The position numbers and the translations under genes are program-made. Shown piece by piece: positions 35,668 through 44,478 of a stretch of DNA of 64,000 nt. The notes below the pieces were generated by a model. That model saw only the letters and a program-made list of their open reading frames with translations. It was not told the DNA's origin and did no database searches. This stretch comes from Allobosea sp. WAO (GTDB lineage: Bacteria; Pseudomonadota; Alphaproteobacteria; Rhizobiales; Beijerinckiaceae), in the NCBI RefSeq assembly GCF_001509835.1, contig NZ_JXTJ01000003.1, positions 372,001 through 436,000 on the forward strand. Reading direction: 5' to 3'. The first letter of the stretch is position 1; every line of letters starts with the position of its first letter.

Positions 35668-36027
35668 ATGAACATTGACTTCGCCAATGGGGCGGACCCT
35701 TTGTCCCGCAGCGTCAGGGCGCGGCTCGCCGAGGCGGCTGTCTGTGCCGCGCTGCGCCAGTCGCCGGCCAAACTTCGTCAAGGCCGGCGTGGCGTGAGCC
35801 GCGTCGCCTTCGGCCGTCAGGTCGCGATGTATCTCACCCATGTCGGCTTCGGGTTGAATCTCAGCCAGGTCGGCCTCGCCTTCGGTCGCGACCGGACGAC
35901 CGTCCGCCATGCCTGTGCGCTGGTCGAGGACAGGCGCAGTGAGCCGGGCTTCGAACTTGCGCTCGCCGCGCTGGAAGCGGCGCTGACGCTAAGGCTACGG
36001 GCGTTAGCGCCGGAGGCTGGCCGATGA
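35668..36027 (+). CDS. stand-alone DnaA domain-IV-like DNA-binding protein
   Basis: A 119-residue protein made of little more than a helix-turn-helix like the DnaA-box-binding domain IV of DnaA. GRQVAMYLTHVGFGLNLSQVG is followed by GRDRTTVRHACALVED (residues 73-88), close to the DnaA signature with DRTTVRHAC for DHTTVLHAC. It lacks the AAA+ ATPase. It may bind DnaA boxes or related sites. Start ATG 35668; the open frame upstream is not convincing. Its stop overlaps the next gene (DUF6456) by four bases. It lies 222 bases after mucR. Confidence 0.82.
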   Translation: MNIDFANGADPLSRSVRARLAEAAVCAALRQSPAKLRQGRRGVSRVAFGRQVAMYLTHVGFGLNLSQVGLAFGRDRTTVRHACALVEDRRSEPGFELALAALEAALTLRLRALAPEAGR

Positions 36028-36803
36028 GCGCTCCCGAGATGACTACCGAGCGCCTGCTGCGACATCTCCGGCAGGCCGGGGCGTTTGCGGCCGAATCCCC
36101 CTTTGGCTGCGGCCGCATCGCGCTCTATCGCACCGTGGCCGGAGCGAGTCTTGGTGCGGGCTATGTGCCGGCAGGCGAGGACGCGCCATTGGTCGAGGCT
36201 GGGCTTGCCGTCTGGCTCGGGAGCGGCAAGGCGCGCCGCCTACATCTCACCGAGACCCGCCCCGTCGTCGTGACCACGATGGCGGTCGAGGGCGAAGTGC
36301 GGAAAGTCGCCCTGAACGAGCGCGAAAGCCCGCTGCTCTGGCTGCACCGTCGGCCTGGCAGGGACGGCAGGCCGCAGATCTCGGCCGCGGAATTCGCCGC
36401 CGGCGAGCGCTTCCGGGCCGACCTCACGCTGGCGCAGATGCTGCCGCGCGTAACCGTGAACTGGGATGCCGGGCTGGCTGCGGGAACCCATGCCTCGTCG
36501 CATGGCCCGGCCAGCGCCTCGGATGCCAGCCTGGCGGCGCGCCAGCGTGTTCGACAGGCCTGCAAGCGCCTCGGCCCCGAGCTGTCCGGGCTCGCGATCG
36601 ACGTCTGCGGCTTTCTCAAGGGGCTGGACGAGGTCGAGCGCGAGCGAGGTTGGCCTTCGCGCTCGGGCAAGGTCGTGCTGCGCCTGGCTCTGGCGGCCTT
36701 GGCCGAACACTATGGCCTGGCGCGCAAGGTCGGCCGCCATCCCGTCGCGCACTACGCCTGGCAGGCGGTGGATGCCCGTCCGATGTTTCCTTCGCCGGGC
36801 TGA
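36024..36803 (+). CDS. DUF6456 domain protein
   Basis: A 259-residue cytoplasmic protein of unknown function whose C-terminal half (about 115-250, including RADLTLAQMLPRVTVNWDAG and CKRLGPELSGLAIDVCGFLKGL) matches DUF6456 from memory. WPSRSGKVVLRLALAALAEHYGL near the end suggests a helical DNA-binding or dimer surface. It resembles the RepA/initiator-like DUF6456 proteins of phages and rhizobia only loosely. It is coupled by an ATGA overlap to the DnaA-like gene, so the two products probably work together. Confidence 0.75.
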   Translation: MSAPEMTTERLLRHLRQAGAFAAESPFGCGRIALYRTVAGASLGAGYVPAGEDAPLVEAGLAVWLGSGKARRLHLTETRPVVVTTMAVEGEVRKVALNERESPLLWLHRRPGRDGRPQISAAEFAAGERFRADLTLAQMLPRVTVNWDAGLAAGTHASSHGPASASDASLAARQRVRQACKRLGPELSGLAIDVCGFLKGLDEVERERGWPSRSGKVVLRLALAALAEHYGLARKVGRHPVAHYAWQAVDARPMFPSPG

Positions 36804-36810
36804 AGCTTGG

Positions 36811-37236
36811 TCAGGCGATGGCGGCGCGGGCGTCGCTCTTGATCCGCTCGATCATCGAGCGCACCCCGTTCGAGCGCTGTGGCGTGAGATGGGCGGCAAG
36901 GCCCAGTCGCTCATAGATGCCGAAGGCGTCGGTTGCCAGGATTTCGGCGGCGCTGCGACCGGAGTGGATCGCCAATGCCAGCGCGACCAGGCCGCGCACG
37001 ATATGGGCGTCGCTGTCGCCGCGGAAATGTAGCAGCGTCGCCTCGCCGGGGCCGCCTTCTCGTTTCGTCTCGAGCCAGACCTGGCTCGCGCAGCCGCGGA
37101 CCTTGTTGGCGTCGCTGTAGGCGTCCTGTGGCAGCGGCGCGAGCGTGCGCCCGAGTTCGATCAGGTAGCGGTAGCGGTCGTCCCAGTCGTCCAGGACCTC
37201 GAAATTGGCAATGATCTCGTCGAGGTTTTCGTTCAT
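36811..37236 (-). CDS. sufE: SufE family cysteine desulfuration protein
   Basis: A 141-residue SufE protein. It accepts persulfide sulfur from the SufS cysteine desulfurase and passes it to the SufBCD scaffold for iron-sulfur cluster building. The acceptor is C49 in KVRGCASQVWL, and DDWDDRYRYLIELGR is the usual N-terminal pattern. Full length. No other suf genes are in the window. It lies convergent with the DUF6456 gene, 7 bases from its stop, and downstream of a small DUF5330-like gene. Confidence 0.94.
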   Translation of the reverse strand: MNENLDEIIANFEVLDDWDDRYRYLIELGRTLAPLPQDAYSDANKVRGCASQVWLETKREGGPGEATLLHFRGDSDAHIVRGLVALALAIHSGRSAAEILATDAFGIYERLGLAAHLTPQRSNGVRSMIERIKSDARAAIA

Positions 37237-37318
37237 CGGCCGTCGCTCACCTTGCGGGCCGCCGCGGGGAGGCGGTCCGGCAGGCTGTCTTCGGCGCGCG
37301 GCCCGGTCAGGTCAAGCG

Positions 37319-37603
37319 TCAGCGCTGCGGCGTTTGGGCCTCGCCGCTGCGGCTCGTAGCGGCGGCTGCCGCCAGCGCCAGGACGCGGGCGCGCGTCTCG
37401 GGTTCCAGCCCGGCCAGCACCTCTGCCGCCTCGCGCAGGCTGGTCGCGCCTTGCAGGGCGGCCTTGGGGTCGATCTGCGCCAGCACGGAAATGGCGGCCT
37501 TCGCGTCGAAGGGCGCAGCCTCGGGCTCGCTTTTCGTGCCATGGACCGGCGAGTTCAGGGCGATCAGCCCGATCAACGCGATGCTGCGCATAAGATAAGC
37601 CAT
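37319..37603 (-). CDS. small secreted/membrane protein, DUF5330-like
   Basis: A 94-residue protein with an N-terminal hydrophobic segment (YLMRSIALIGLIALNS) that is either a signal peptide or an anchor, followed by an Ala-rich helical part. GGGGA precedes ATG 37603. Position beside sufE and near mucR recalls DUF5330 proteins of rhizobia; sequence alone is too weak to be sure. Gap to sufE is 82 bases. Function unknown. Confidence 0.6.
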   Translation of the reverse strand: MAYLMRSIALIGLIALNSPVHGTKSEPEAAPFDAKAAISVLAQIDPKAALQGATSLREAAEVLAGLEPETRARVLALAAAAATSRSGEAQTPQR

Positions 37604-37932
37604 GGTTGTCCCCGTCGCTAGCGCGGGGCGTCCCGACCCCACACCCTCTCACCCTAACGCAGGGGGGGAAACACCGAGTGTGCCAGGCAGGCGCAATTTG
37701 AATCAAAAGCCGGTTTTGTTCTTCAGCTTCCATTCACCTTGCTGGCAACAAGCGGTAGCGTGGAAATTTTCGGCCGATTTGCGATAAGTGGCTGAAAATA
37801 AATGAAATAAATATCGTTTTGGGCACGCTGGCCGGCTTTGGTCCGGCTTCCCTTTAAGCCCCGCTTAAATGCAGCCCGCGAGGATCGCTCCCAACAAGGC
37901 CAGGCTTTTCGCCGAAGGCCGACAGAGGTTGA
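37604..37932 (+). promoter_or_regulatory. histidine kinase promoter region with CtrA box
   Basis: A gene-free stretch of 329 bases. It contains an AT-rich patch at about 37690-37825. Near the kinase start lies TTAA-GCCCCGC-TTAA at 37854-37868, an exact match to the CtrA consensus TTAA-N7-TTAA. The site is 64 bases upstream of the GTG start and is itself a palindrome (TTTAAGC-CCC-GCTTAAA). Confidence 0.7.
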
Positions 37933-39756
<1,824 letters not shown>

Positions 39757-39771
39757 CCGAGAGCCGAGAAG

Positions 39772-40350
39772 ATGTCCGCAACGCTCGCCGCCCGCGCCCG
39801 CAACGATGCGACGCTCTCCATGCCGCCGCGCCGCATCAGCGGCGGCAAGCGCCAGCCCTCGGTCACGAGCCGGCTGATGCGCTGGCTCGGCCGCAAGCCG
39901 GGCAGGGCCGTCGTCGTCCTGCTGTTCACTGCGGTCGCCGCGGCGATCACGCTCAACGCGCTGCTCTTCCAGAAGGTGCGTCATCCCGCGCCGATGCTGT
40001 CTGCGCCCTCCACCAGCCCGCCGCCGGCGCGTACGACCGAACGTCGTGCCGATGTGCCCGCCGCCCAGCCGCAACCGCAGTCACAGCCGGCCGTGCCGCA
40101 GGGCATTCCGACCCAGCAGGAATTCCTGCCGCCGGTCCGCCCCGGCAGCCTGCCACAGGCTCAGCGCGAGGCGGCGCCGCGTCCGCCGGCCGCCGTCGCG
40201 CCCGCGCCGCGGGCGGCCCAGTCGGCGCCCGCCACCCGCCCGGCGCCGTCGCGCGATCCGATTGCCGATCTGATCAACGGCGGCGACCTGCGCCCGCCGG
40301 CGGATATCCGCGGTGCGGCGACAGCGCGCTCCGGCGCCGCGCCGCGCTGA
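39772..40350 (+). CDS. single-pass membrane protein with Pro/Ala-rich tail
   Basis: A 192-residue protein with a basic N terminus, one membrane helix at about residues 46-68 (AVVVLLFTAVAAAITLNALLF) and a proline/alanine/glutamine-rich periplasmic tail ending in DPIADLINGGDLRPPADIR. From memory, rhizobial proteins in the same position continue after DPIADL into a peptidoglycan-binding domain. Here the frame stops and only 34 bases remain before the next gene, so that domain is absent. It starts 15 bases after the histidine kinase. Function unknown. Confidence 0.75.
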   Translation: MSATLAARARNDATLSMPPRRISGGKRQPSVTSRLMRWLGRKPGRAVVVLLFTAVAAAITLNALLFQKVRHPAPMLSAPSTSPPPARTTERRADVPAAQPQPQSQPAVPQGIPTQQEFLPPVRPGSLPQAQREAAPRPPAAVAPAPRAAQSAPATRPAPSRDPIADLINGGDLRPPADIRGAATARSGAAPR

Positions 40351-40384
40351 GAACTGAATCGAGACACGGCGCGGAGCAGAGCCG

Positions 40385-40717
40385 TTGGCCCGCCTGACCA
40401 GCGATTTCTGGGTGTCTGCCTATCTCAGGCAGGCGGCCCATGATGGCCTCGTCGCCGTGCTGCGCCGGCGCGGCGCCAGCGAGGCCGGTGCGATCTTCGT
40501 CAAGCTCGACCGGCTCGACGGCACTGCCGTGCTCTATGGCCCGGCGCCGCAGGCTCTCGCTGATGACGATGGCGGGCGCCGCTTCCAGCGTCTGCTCGAG
40601 GCCGATCCACTGACCGTGGAGGACCGCGTCGCCCGGGAGGTCCGCTTCGACGGCGATCTCTGGCTCGTCGAGATCGAGAACCGCGCCGGCGACCCGCGGC
40701 TGCAGCTGGTCGACTAA
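40385..40717 (+). CDS. DUF1491 family protein
   Basis: A 110-residue cytoplasmic protein of the DUF1491 family: SDFWVSAYLRQAAHDGLVAVLRRRG, GAIFVKLDRLDGTAVLYGP, and ending DGDLWLVEIEN. The start is TTG at 40385. It follows the kinase and the membrane protein on the same strand and is probably in their operon. Its TAA stop overlaps the TAG stop of the convergent DUF2336 gene. No biochemical role is known to me. Confidence 0.83.
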   Translation: MARLTSDFWVSAYLRQAAHDGLVAVLRRRGASEAGAIFVKLDRLDGTAVLYGPAPQALADDDGGRRFQRLLEADPLTVEDRVAREVRFDGDLWLVEIENRAGDPRLQLVD

Positions 40718-41838
40718 CCCGTCTTGCCGCCAAGGCGGCGCAGCACCTCCTGCACATTGCCGCGCACTGCCGGCCGTTCCGCACCGGCCCTGACCGGGGT
40801 GCCGCTCGGGTCCATCGCCGGCTGCAGCGCCGGGCGGGCGCCGCCATGCTCCGAGAGCCGGCCGATCTGCAGGGCGAGCCGCCGCGCCGTCGCCGGTGTC
40901 AGCAGGCGCATCAGATCGGCGAGGGCGAAGATGCGCTGGACCGACATGGCGGTGTCGTCGCCGAGGCCGATCAGGAAGCGTGTCGCCTCCTCGGGGCTGG
41001 CGCCGCAGCCGACCAGTGTCAGGGCTGCGAGCTGTCGCGAATGATCGTCGGCGATGGCGTGGGCGAATCCGGGCCCGGCGCCGAACAGGTCGGCCAACGC
41101 TTCGAAGGCTCCTTGGCGATCGACGAGCGCGGTCGCGACAAGCCCGGAAAACTGCTCCTGGCTGATCGAGGGGCGCCGCGGCGAGGGGGCGAGCGCCTCA
41201 TGCGCGGTCGCTGCCTCGATCATGGCCAGCCGCTTGTCGAGGCTCGCCTGAAGGAACAGCGGCGAAAGCTCCGCGACCGGCAGGTCGTCGCGGGCGAGGA
41301 GGTGCAGGCCGAGTGCAGGCAGCGCGCCGGCCCGCGCCACCAGCAGGTCGAGCGCCGCGCGCGGCAGCACAGCGGCCGCATTGCCGGCAAGCACCAGGGC
41401 GATGGCGGAATCCACCTGGCCGGCGAGCAGCGTGCTCGCCGCGGCGGTGAGATCTGGCCGCCCCGCCAAAGCGAGCTGCGCGGCAGGATCTCCCTCGGCA
41501 GCGATGTCTTCGACCTCGGCAGGAGAGAGCGGCATGCCTCGCCTGATCAATGCCGCCAGCACCTCGCCGCCGCGGGCCTGCAAGGTGGCCAGGATCTCCG
41601 GCGGCGTGTGGCGCCAGCCGGCGAGCTTGCGGGCGAGGATTAGGGCGGTCTGCTCGTCGACGATCGGGATCAGGGCGGCTGCCATCTCCCGGAAGGCCTC
41701 CATGTCCTCCGGCGACGGATTGGTGGTCGAGAGCAGGAGATCGGCCTTCACCCGCAGGGCGACCTGGCGCAGATCCAGCCCGCCATCGCTGGCGAGGCGG
41801 GCAAGCTGCGCGAGATCGGCGGCGATTCGAGAAGGCAT
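40714..41838 (-). CDS. DUF2336 family protein
   Basis: A 374-residue, helix-rich soluble protein of the DUF2336 type. It shows HEAT-like repeating helices (RIAADLAQLARLASDGGLD, RKLAGWRHTPPEILATL, DPAAQLALAGRPDLTAAASTLL). DUF2336 proteins are frequent in alphaproteobacteria with no established function. ATG 41838 gives the expected start; an upstream extension to 41910 is unlikely. It is convergent with DUF1491, sharing stop-codon bases. A CtrA-like site lies 54-68 bases upstream of the start. Confidence 0.8.
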   Translation of the reverse strand: MPSRIAADLAQLARLASDGGLDLRQVALRVKADLLLSTTNPSPEDMEAFREMAAALIPIVDEQTALILARKLAGWRHTPPEILATLQARGGEVLAALIRRGMPLSPAEVEDIAAEGDPAAQLALAGRPDLTAAASTLLAGQVDSAIALVLAGNAAAVLPRAALDLLVARAGALPALGLHLLARDDLPVAELSPLFLQASLDKRLAMIEAATAHEALAPSPRRPSISQEQFSGLVATALVDRQGAFEALADLFGAGPGFAHAIADDHSRQLAALTLVGCGASPEEATRFLIGLGDDTAMSVQRIFALADLMRLLTPATARRLALQIGRLSEHGGARPALQPAMDPSGTPVRAGAERPAVRGNVQEVLRRLGGKTG

Positions 41839-41891
41839 TGGCGGGCTCGCGGGCAAATTAGTTCGATTCCCGCAAAAATATCCCCGATGCG

Positions 41892-41906
41892 TTAGCACTG
41901 CGTTAA
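41892..41906. promoter_or_regulatory. CtrA-like box before DUF2336 gene
   Basis: TTAG-CACTGCG-TTAA differs from TTAA-N7-TTAA by one base and its second half extends to TTAACCAT (41903-41910), the strong CtrA half-site. It lies between the DUF2336 start (minus) and the small gene at 42094 (plus). Confidence 0.5.
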
Positions 41907-42093
41907 CCATGACAGTGCCTGATGTCGGAGAGGATGGCGTGCCGACGTCGCGCAGATTGCCTGACCCGGTGCGCCCTGAAGACAGGCTGCGCGTGGCGGG
42001 TGCCGGTTTGGCATGAATCCCGCTTCACGCTCCCAGGCGAGAGACGGACGAAGTTCGCGATTTTCCCGCAGGCGCCAACAAGGGAGGCGCATC

Positions 42094-42297
42094 ATGGCCG
42101 ACGTCATTCCTTTCGCGCCGCGCAGGCGCTTAGCCAGAACCGCAACCGCCGCGGCCGACGCAGCGCCGGCGCAGATCCTGTTCTTCACCGGGGTCCGCTA
42201 TGAGCGTCAGCCAGAGCCGCCCGCGGCCAAGCCGCAGCGCCGGCCTCGGCCGGCCGGAGGCTCCGGCCGAGATGCTCGGCGCAGGCGGCCGGGGTGA
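42094..42297 (+). CDS. small conserved basic protein
   Basis: A 67-residue protein with an ADVIPFAPRRR start, a central ILFFTGVRYER, and a basic proline-rich tail. The ILFFTGVRYER pattern is familiar from short hypothetical proteins of rhizobia. AGGGAGG precedes ATG 42094. Its stop overlaps the GTG start of the following lipoprotein gene (GTGA), so the two are coupled. Function unknown; the basic tail could bind nucleic acid. Confidence 0.75.
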   Translation: MADVIPFAPRRRLARTATAAADAAPAQILFFTGVRYERQPEPPAAKPQRRPRPAGGSGRDARRRRPG

Positions 42298-43055
42298 GGC
42301 GCCGGGCCTTTTCGGCGCTTCTGTCCAGCCTCCTTCTCGCCGGTTGCACGACCGGTGATCTTGGCCGACCCCGCCCCAGCATCTTCAACGATCAGATCGT
42401 GCCCTCGATGGGCGAATGGGCCGCGCGCCTGCGCGGCGAGGCCTCTTCGCATTTCCATCTGACCGATGACGAACAGCAATTGCGGGCGCGCGCCTGGCGC
42501 CTGGTGATGCCGGCGCACGAGCGCAGCAGTTTCGAGATCGCGCTCTCGAGCCTCGCTCACACCCGCATGCTGCCGGCCGCGCTGCAGTCGAGCAGCATCT
42601 CCGACTATCAGCGGGCGCTGGTGTCCGGTTCGTTCGCCTCGCAGGCCTCGCGCTACAACCGCCTCGCAGAGGATGCGAATGCCGATCGGGCGTTGCTTGC
42701 GCCGTTCCGCGCCAATGCGATCCGGGTCGTCAATGCCGACCGTGTCCGGCTGCGCACGCTCGACGCCTCGACTCGTGTGCCGGCGGAAAGCCGCGATCCC
42801 GCACAGGCGCGCGTCATGGAGAACGAGGGGCTCGTCCTCTGGGTCTGCGAGCGCCTGCGTTTTCGCCTGGCGAGCTATCGCTACGCCCTCGACAATCTCG
42901 TGGTCGAGATGCCGTCGGGCGAGGCGGTCAGGGCGGAACGGGCGATCATGGGGCTGGAGGCCGAGATCAACCTGGTCTGCAAGCTGCCGCTGATCGGCGT
43001 GTTCGGTGGCGAGGGCGTGCCGGCTGCCGATCGGCCGGTCGTCTACAAGGGCTAG
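42294..43055 (+). CDS. putative lipoprotein of unknown function
   Basis: A 253-residue protein with a lipoprotein signal: basic MRRR, hydrophobic stretch, and lipobox LLAG-C18. The mature part is mainly helical with conserved-looking segments (QLRARAWRLVMPAHERSSFE; WVCERLRFRLASYRYALDNLVVEMP). Start GTG overlaps the preceding small gene. It should be anchored to the outer or inner membrane on the periplasmic side. I do not recognise a named family. Confidence 0.78.
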   Translation: MRRRAFSALLSSLLLAGCTTGDLGRPRPSIFNDQIVPSMGEWAARLRGEASSHFHLTDDEQQLRARAWRLVMPAHERSSFEIALSSLAHTRMLPAALQSSSISDYQRALVSGSFASQASRYNRLAEDANADRALLAPFRANAIRVVNADRVRLRTLDASTRVPAESRDPAQARVMENEGLVLWVCERLRFRLASYRYALDNLVVEMPSGEAVRAERAIMGLEAEINLVCKLPLIGVFGGEGVPAADRPVVYKG

Positions 43056-43063
43056 GAGCATCT

Positions 43064-43092
43064 TCGGGCGAAGCGGATACCGGTTCGCCCGA
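43064..43092. repeat. GAGCATCTTCGG-type intergenic palindrome
   Basis: TCGGGCGAA (43064-43072) pairs with TTCGCCCGA (43084-43092) around a loop containing GCGGATACCGG. The preceding GAGCATCT and the following GAGAAAA fit the common rhizobial palindrome type of the RIME kind, as far as I recall it. It lies between convergent genes. Confidence 0.6.
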
Positions 43093-43115
43093 GAAAACGG
43101 CGATGGAACAACGGG

Positions 43116-43763
43116 CTAGTCTGCGCTGGTGCAGGCGACGCTGGTCGCCAGCGCTTCCGCTTCGCCGCGATCGACGGTGTGCCGGAGCATGACACGCGCC
43201 ACGATCAGCCCCTGCGGCGAAGGCGAGACGACGCGCAGTTCGCGCGAGGTCTCGCCTTCCTCGTCCTGCGCCAGCCGCTCGTCGAGCTGCTCCTGCGTCA
43301 TCACCACGAATTCGAGCACGCCGCGGATCGCCGCCCGGTCGGTGATCGCATAGGCGACGCCGCCACCATGGCGATGCAGCGTCAGGCCGAGCGGCAACGC
43401 GCCAGTCTGGGCGGAGACGCGCACGGGTCCGGTACCGAGATCGTAGCCGCAGACAGCGCTGACGCTGTTCGGATCGGGCTCCGCCAGCGCAGGCAGCCCT
43501 GCGGCAGGCGGCGTGACCAGCTCGGCATGCCCGCCATCGCCGAGCGCGGCATAGGCGGAGGCGGCATCGCGTTCGGCCAGAACCGGGATCAGCAGCACCG
43601 CGAGAATATGGACGATGCCGGCGAGGACCAGTCCCATCAGGGTCAGCAGGACGAGGCGACGCAGGCCGCGGCCGAGCAGACCCGGCCAGCCGGCGACCGA
43701 TGTCCTCGGCGGCTTGGTGGCAGGCGCGGCGTGCAGTTCCCGAGGATCGTCGAGCGTGCTCAT
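43116..43763 (-). CDS. membrane protein, DUF1254-like partner
   Basis: A 215-residue protein with one membrane helix at about residues 35-60 (RRLVLLTLMGLVLAGIVHILAVLLI) and a periplasmic domain. From memory, proteins in this position next to DUF1214 belong to the DUF1254-like group. ATG 43763 overlaps the stop of the upstream DUF1214 gene by four bases. The two halves of what is elsewhere a single DUF1254-DUF1214 polypeptide seem to be separate genes here. Function unknown. Confidence 0.7.
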   Translation of the reverse strand: MSTLDDPRELHAAPATKPPRTSVAGWPGLLGRGLRRLVLLTLMGLVLAGIVHILAVLLIPVLAERDAASAYAALGDGGHAELVTPPAAGLPALAEPDPNSVSAVCGYDLGTGPVRVSAQTGALPLGLTLHRHGGGVAYAITDRAAIRGVLEFVVMTQEQLDERLAQDEEGETSRELRVVSPSPQGLIVARVMLRHTVDRGEAEALATSVACTSAD

Positions 43764-44335
43764 CGGCAATCCACCCGGCTGATTCGGGGCAGGGCTTCGG
43801 GCCGTAGCTCGCCGGCATGGCTGGAGATTGGCGTGTCGTAGAGCCGCAACCTGAACTGGAAGCGCCCGGAAGGCGGCAGCGGCAGCCAGTTGCCGGCTTC
43901 GGGCGTCGCTGCGGCGATGATCTTCAGGCCGCCGCGCTCGTCGCGAACCAGCTCGGCATCGCTGAAGCTTTCGCGGGCGACCGCGAGCTGGAGTGGGCGG
44001 CGCGCCGGGTCGGCGACGGCGAGCGACCAGCCGCGGGCAGGGGGAGTGAGACCCGTGACGGTATAGCGGCAGCGGCCGTCGAGCGGCTGCCCGGCATCGT
44101 CGCGCTCGGCGATGAGCAGCAGACCTTCGCCGGCGCCGAGCGGCAGATGGACGCCGCGCGCCAGATAGGCCCGCATATAAGGATCGGTGTCGCGCGCGCC
44201 GCTCTTCGGCCAGGTCGTCCAGGCGCCGATCTGCGCCCGACCGACGACGGGTCGCTCGGCCACGGCGTAATGCGCCGAAGCCAGCCCCAGCCCGGCGCCG
44301 AGCGCGATCACATAGGCAAGTTCGACAACGCGCAT
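43760..44335 (-). CDS. DUF1214 domain protein
   Basis: A 191-residue protein with an N-terminal signal or anchor (ELAYVIALGAGLGLASAHYAVA) and a DUF1214-type domain: DTDPYMRAYLARGVHLPLG, then GNWLPLPPSGRFQFRLRLYDTP near the end. It starts the two-gene unit with the preceding membrane protein (ATGA overlap). DUF1214 proteins are secreted and of unknown function. Behind its start lies a repeat element and then the PBP1A gene. Confidence 0.8.
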   Translation of the reverse strand: MRVVELAYVIALGAGLGLASAHYAVAERPVVGRAQIGAWTTWPKSGARDTDPYMRAYLARGVHLPLGAGEGLLLIAERDDAGQPLDGRCRYTVTGLTPPARGWSLAVADPARRPLQLAVARESFSDAELVRDERGGLKIIAAATPEAGNWLPLPPSGRFQFRLRLYDTPISSHAGELRPEALPRISRVDCR

Positions 44336-44386
44336 GATGCGGGGGACTGGCTCCCTTCGACGGTCCGGGGCGATGCGCCGAGTCTA

Positions 44387-44423
44387 GAGCACTTCCGCGC
44401 TTCGTTGAATCGCGGAAATGCTC
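44387..44423. repeat. GAGCACTTCCGCG palindrome
   Basis: GAGCACTTCCGCG (44387-44399) pairs, with one mismatch, with CGCGGAAATGCTC (44411-44423). It lies between the PBP1A stop and the DUF1214 start and may serve as a 3' hairpin for the PBP1A transcript. Confidence 0.55.
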
Positions 44424-44478
44424 GAGAGCGCCGGTCGGCGCAGAAGAAGCGCAATCTGCCGAGGGCGGCCGTCACGGC

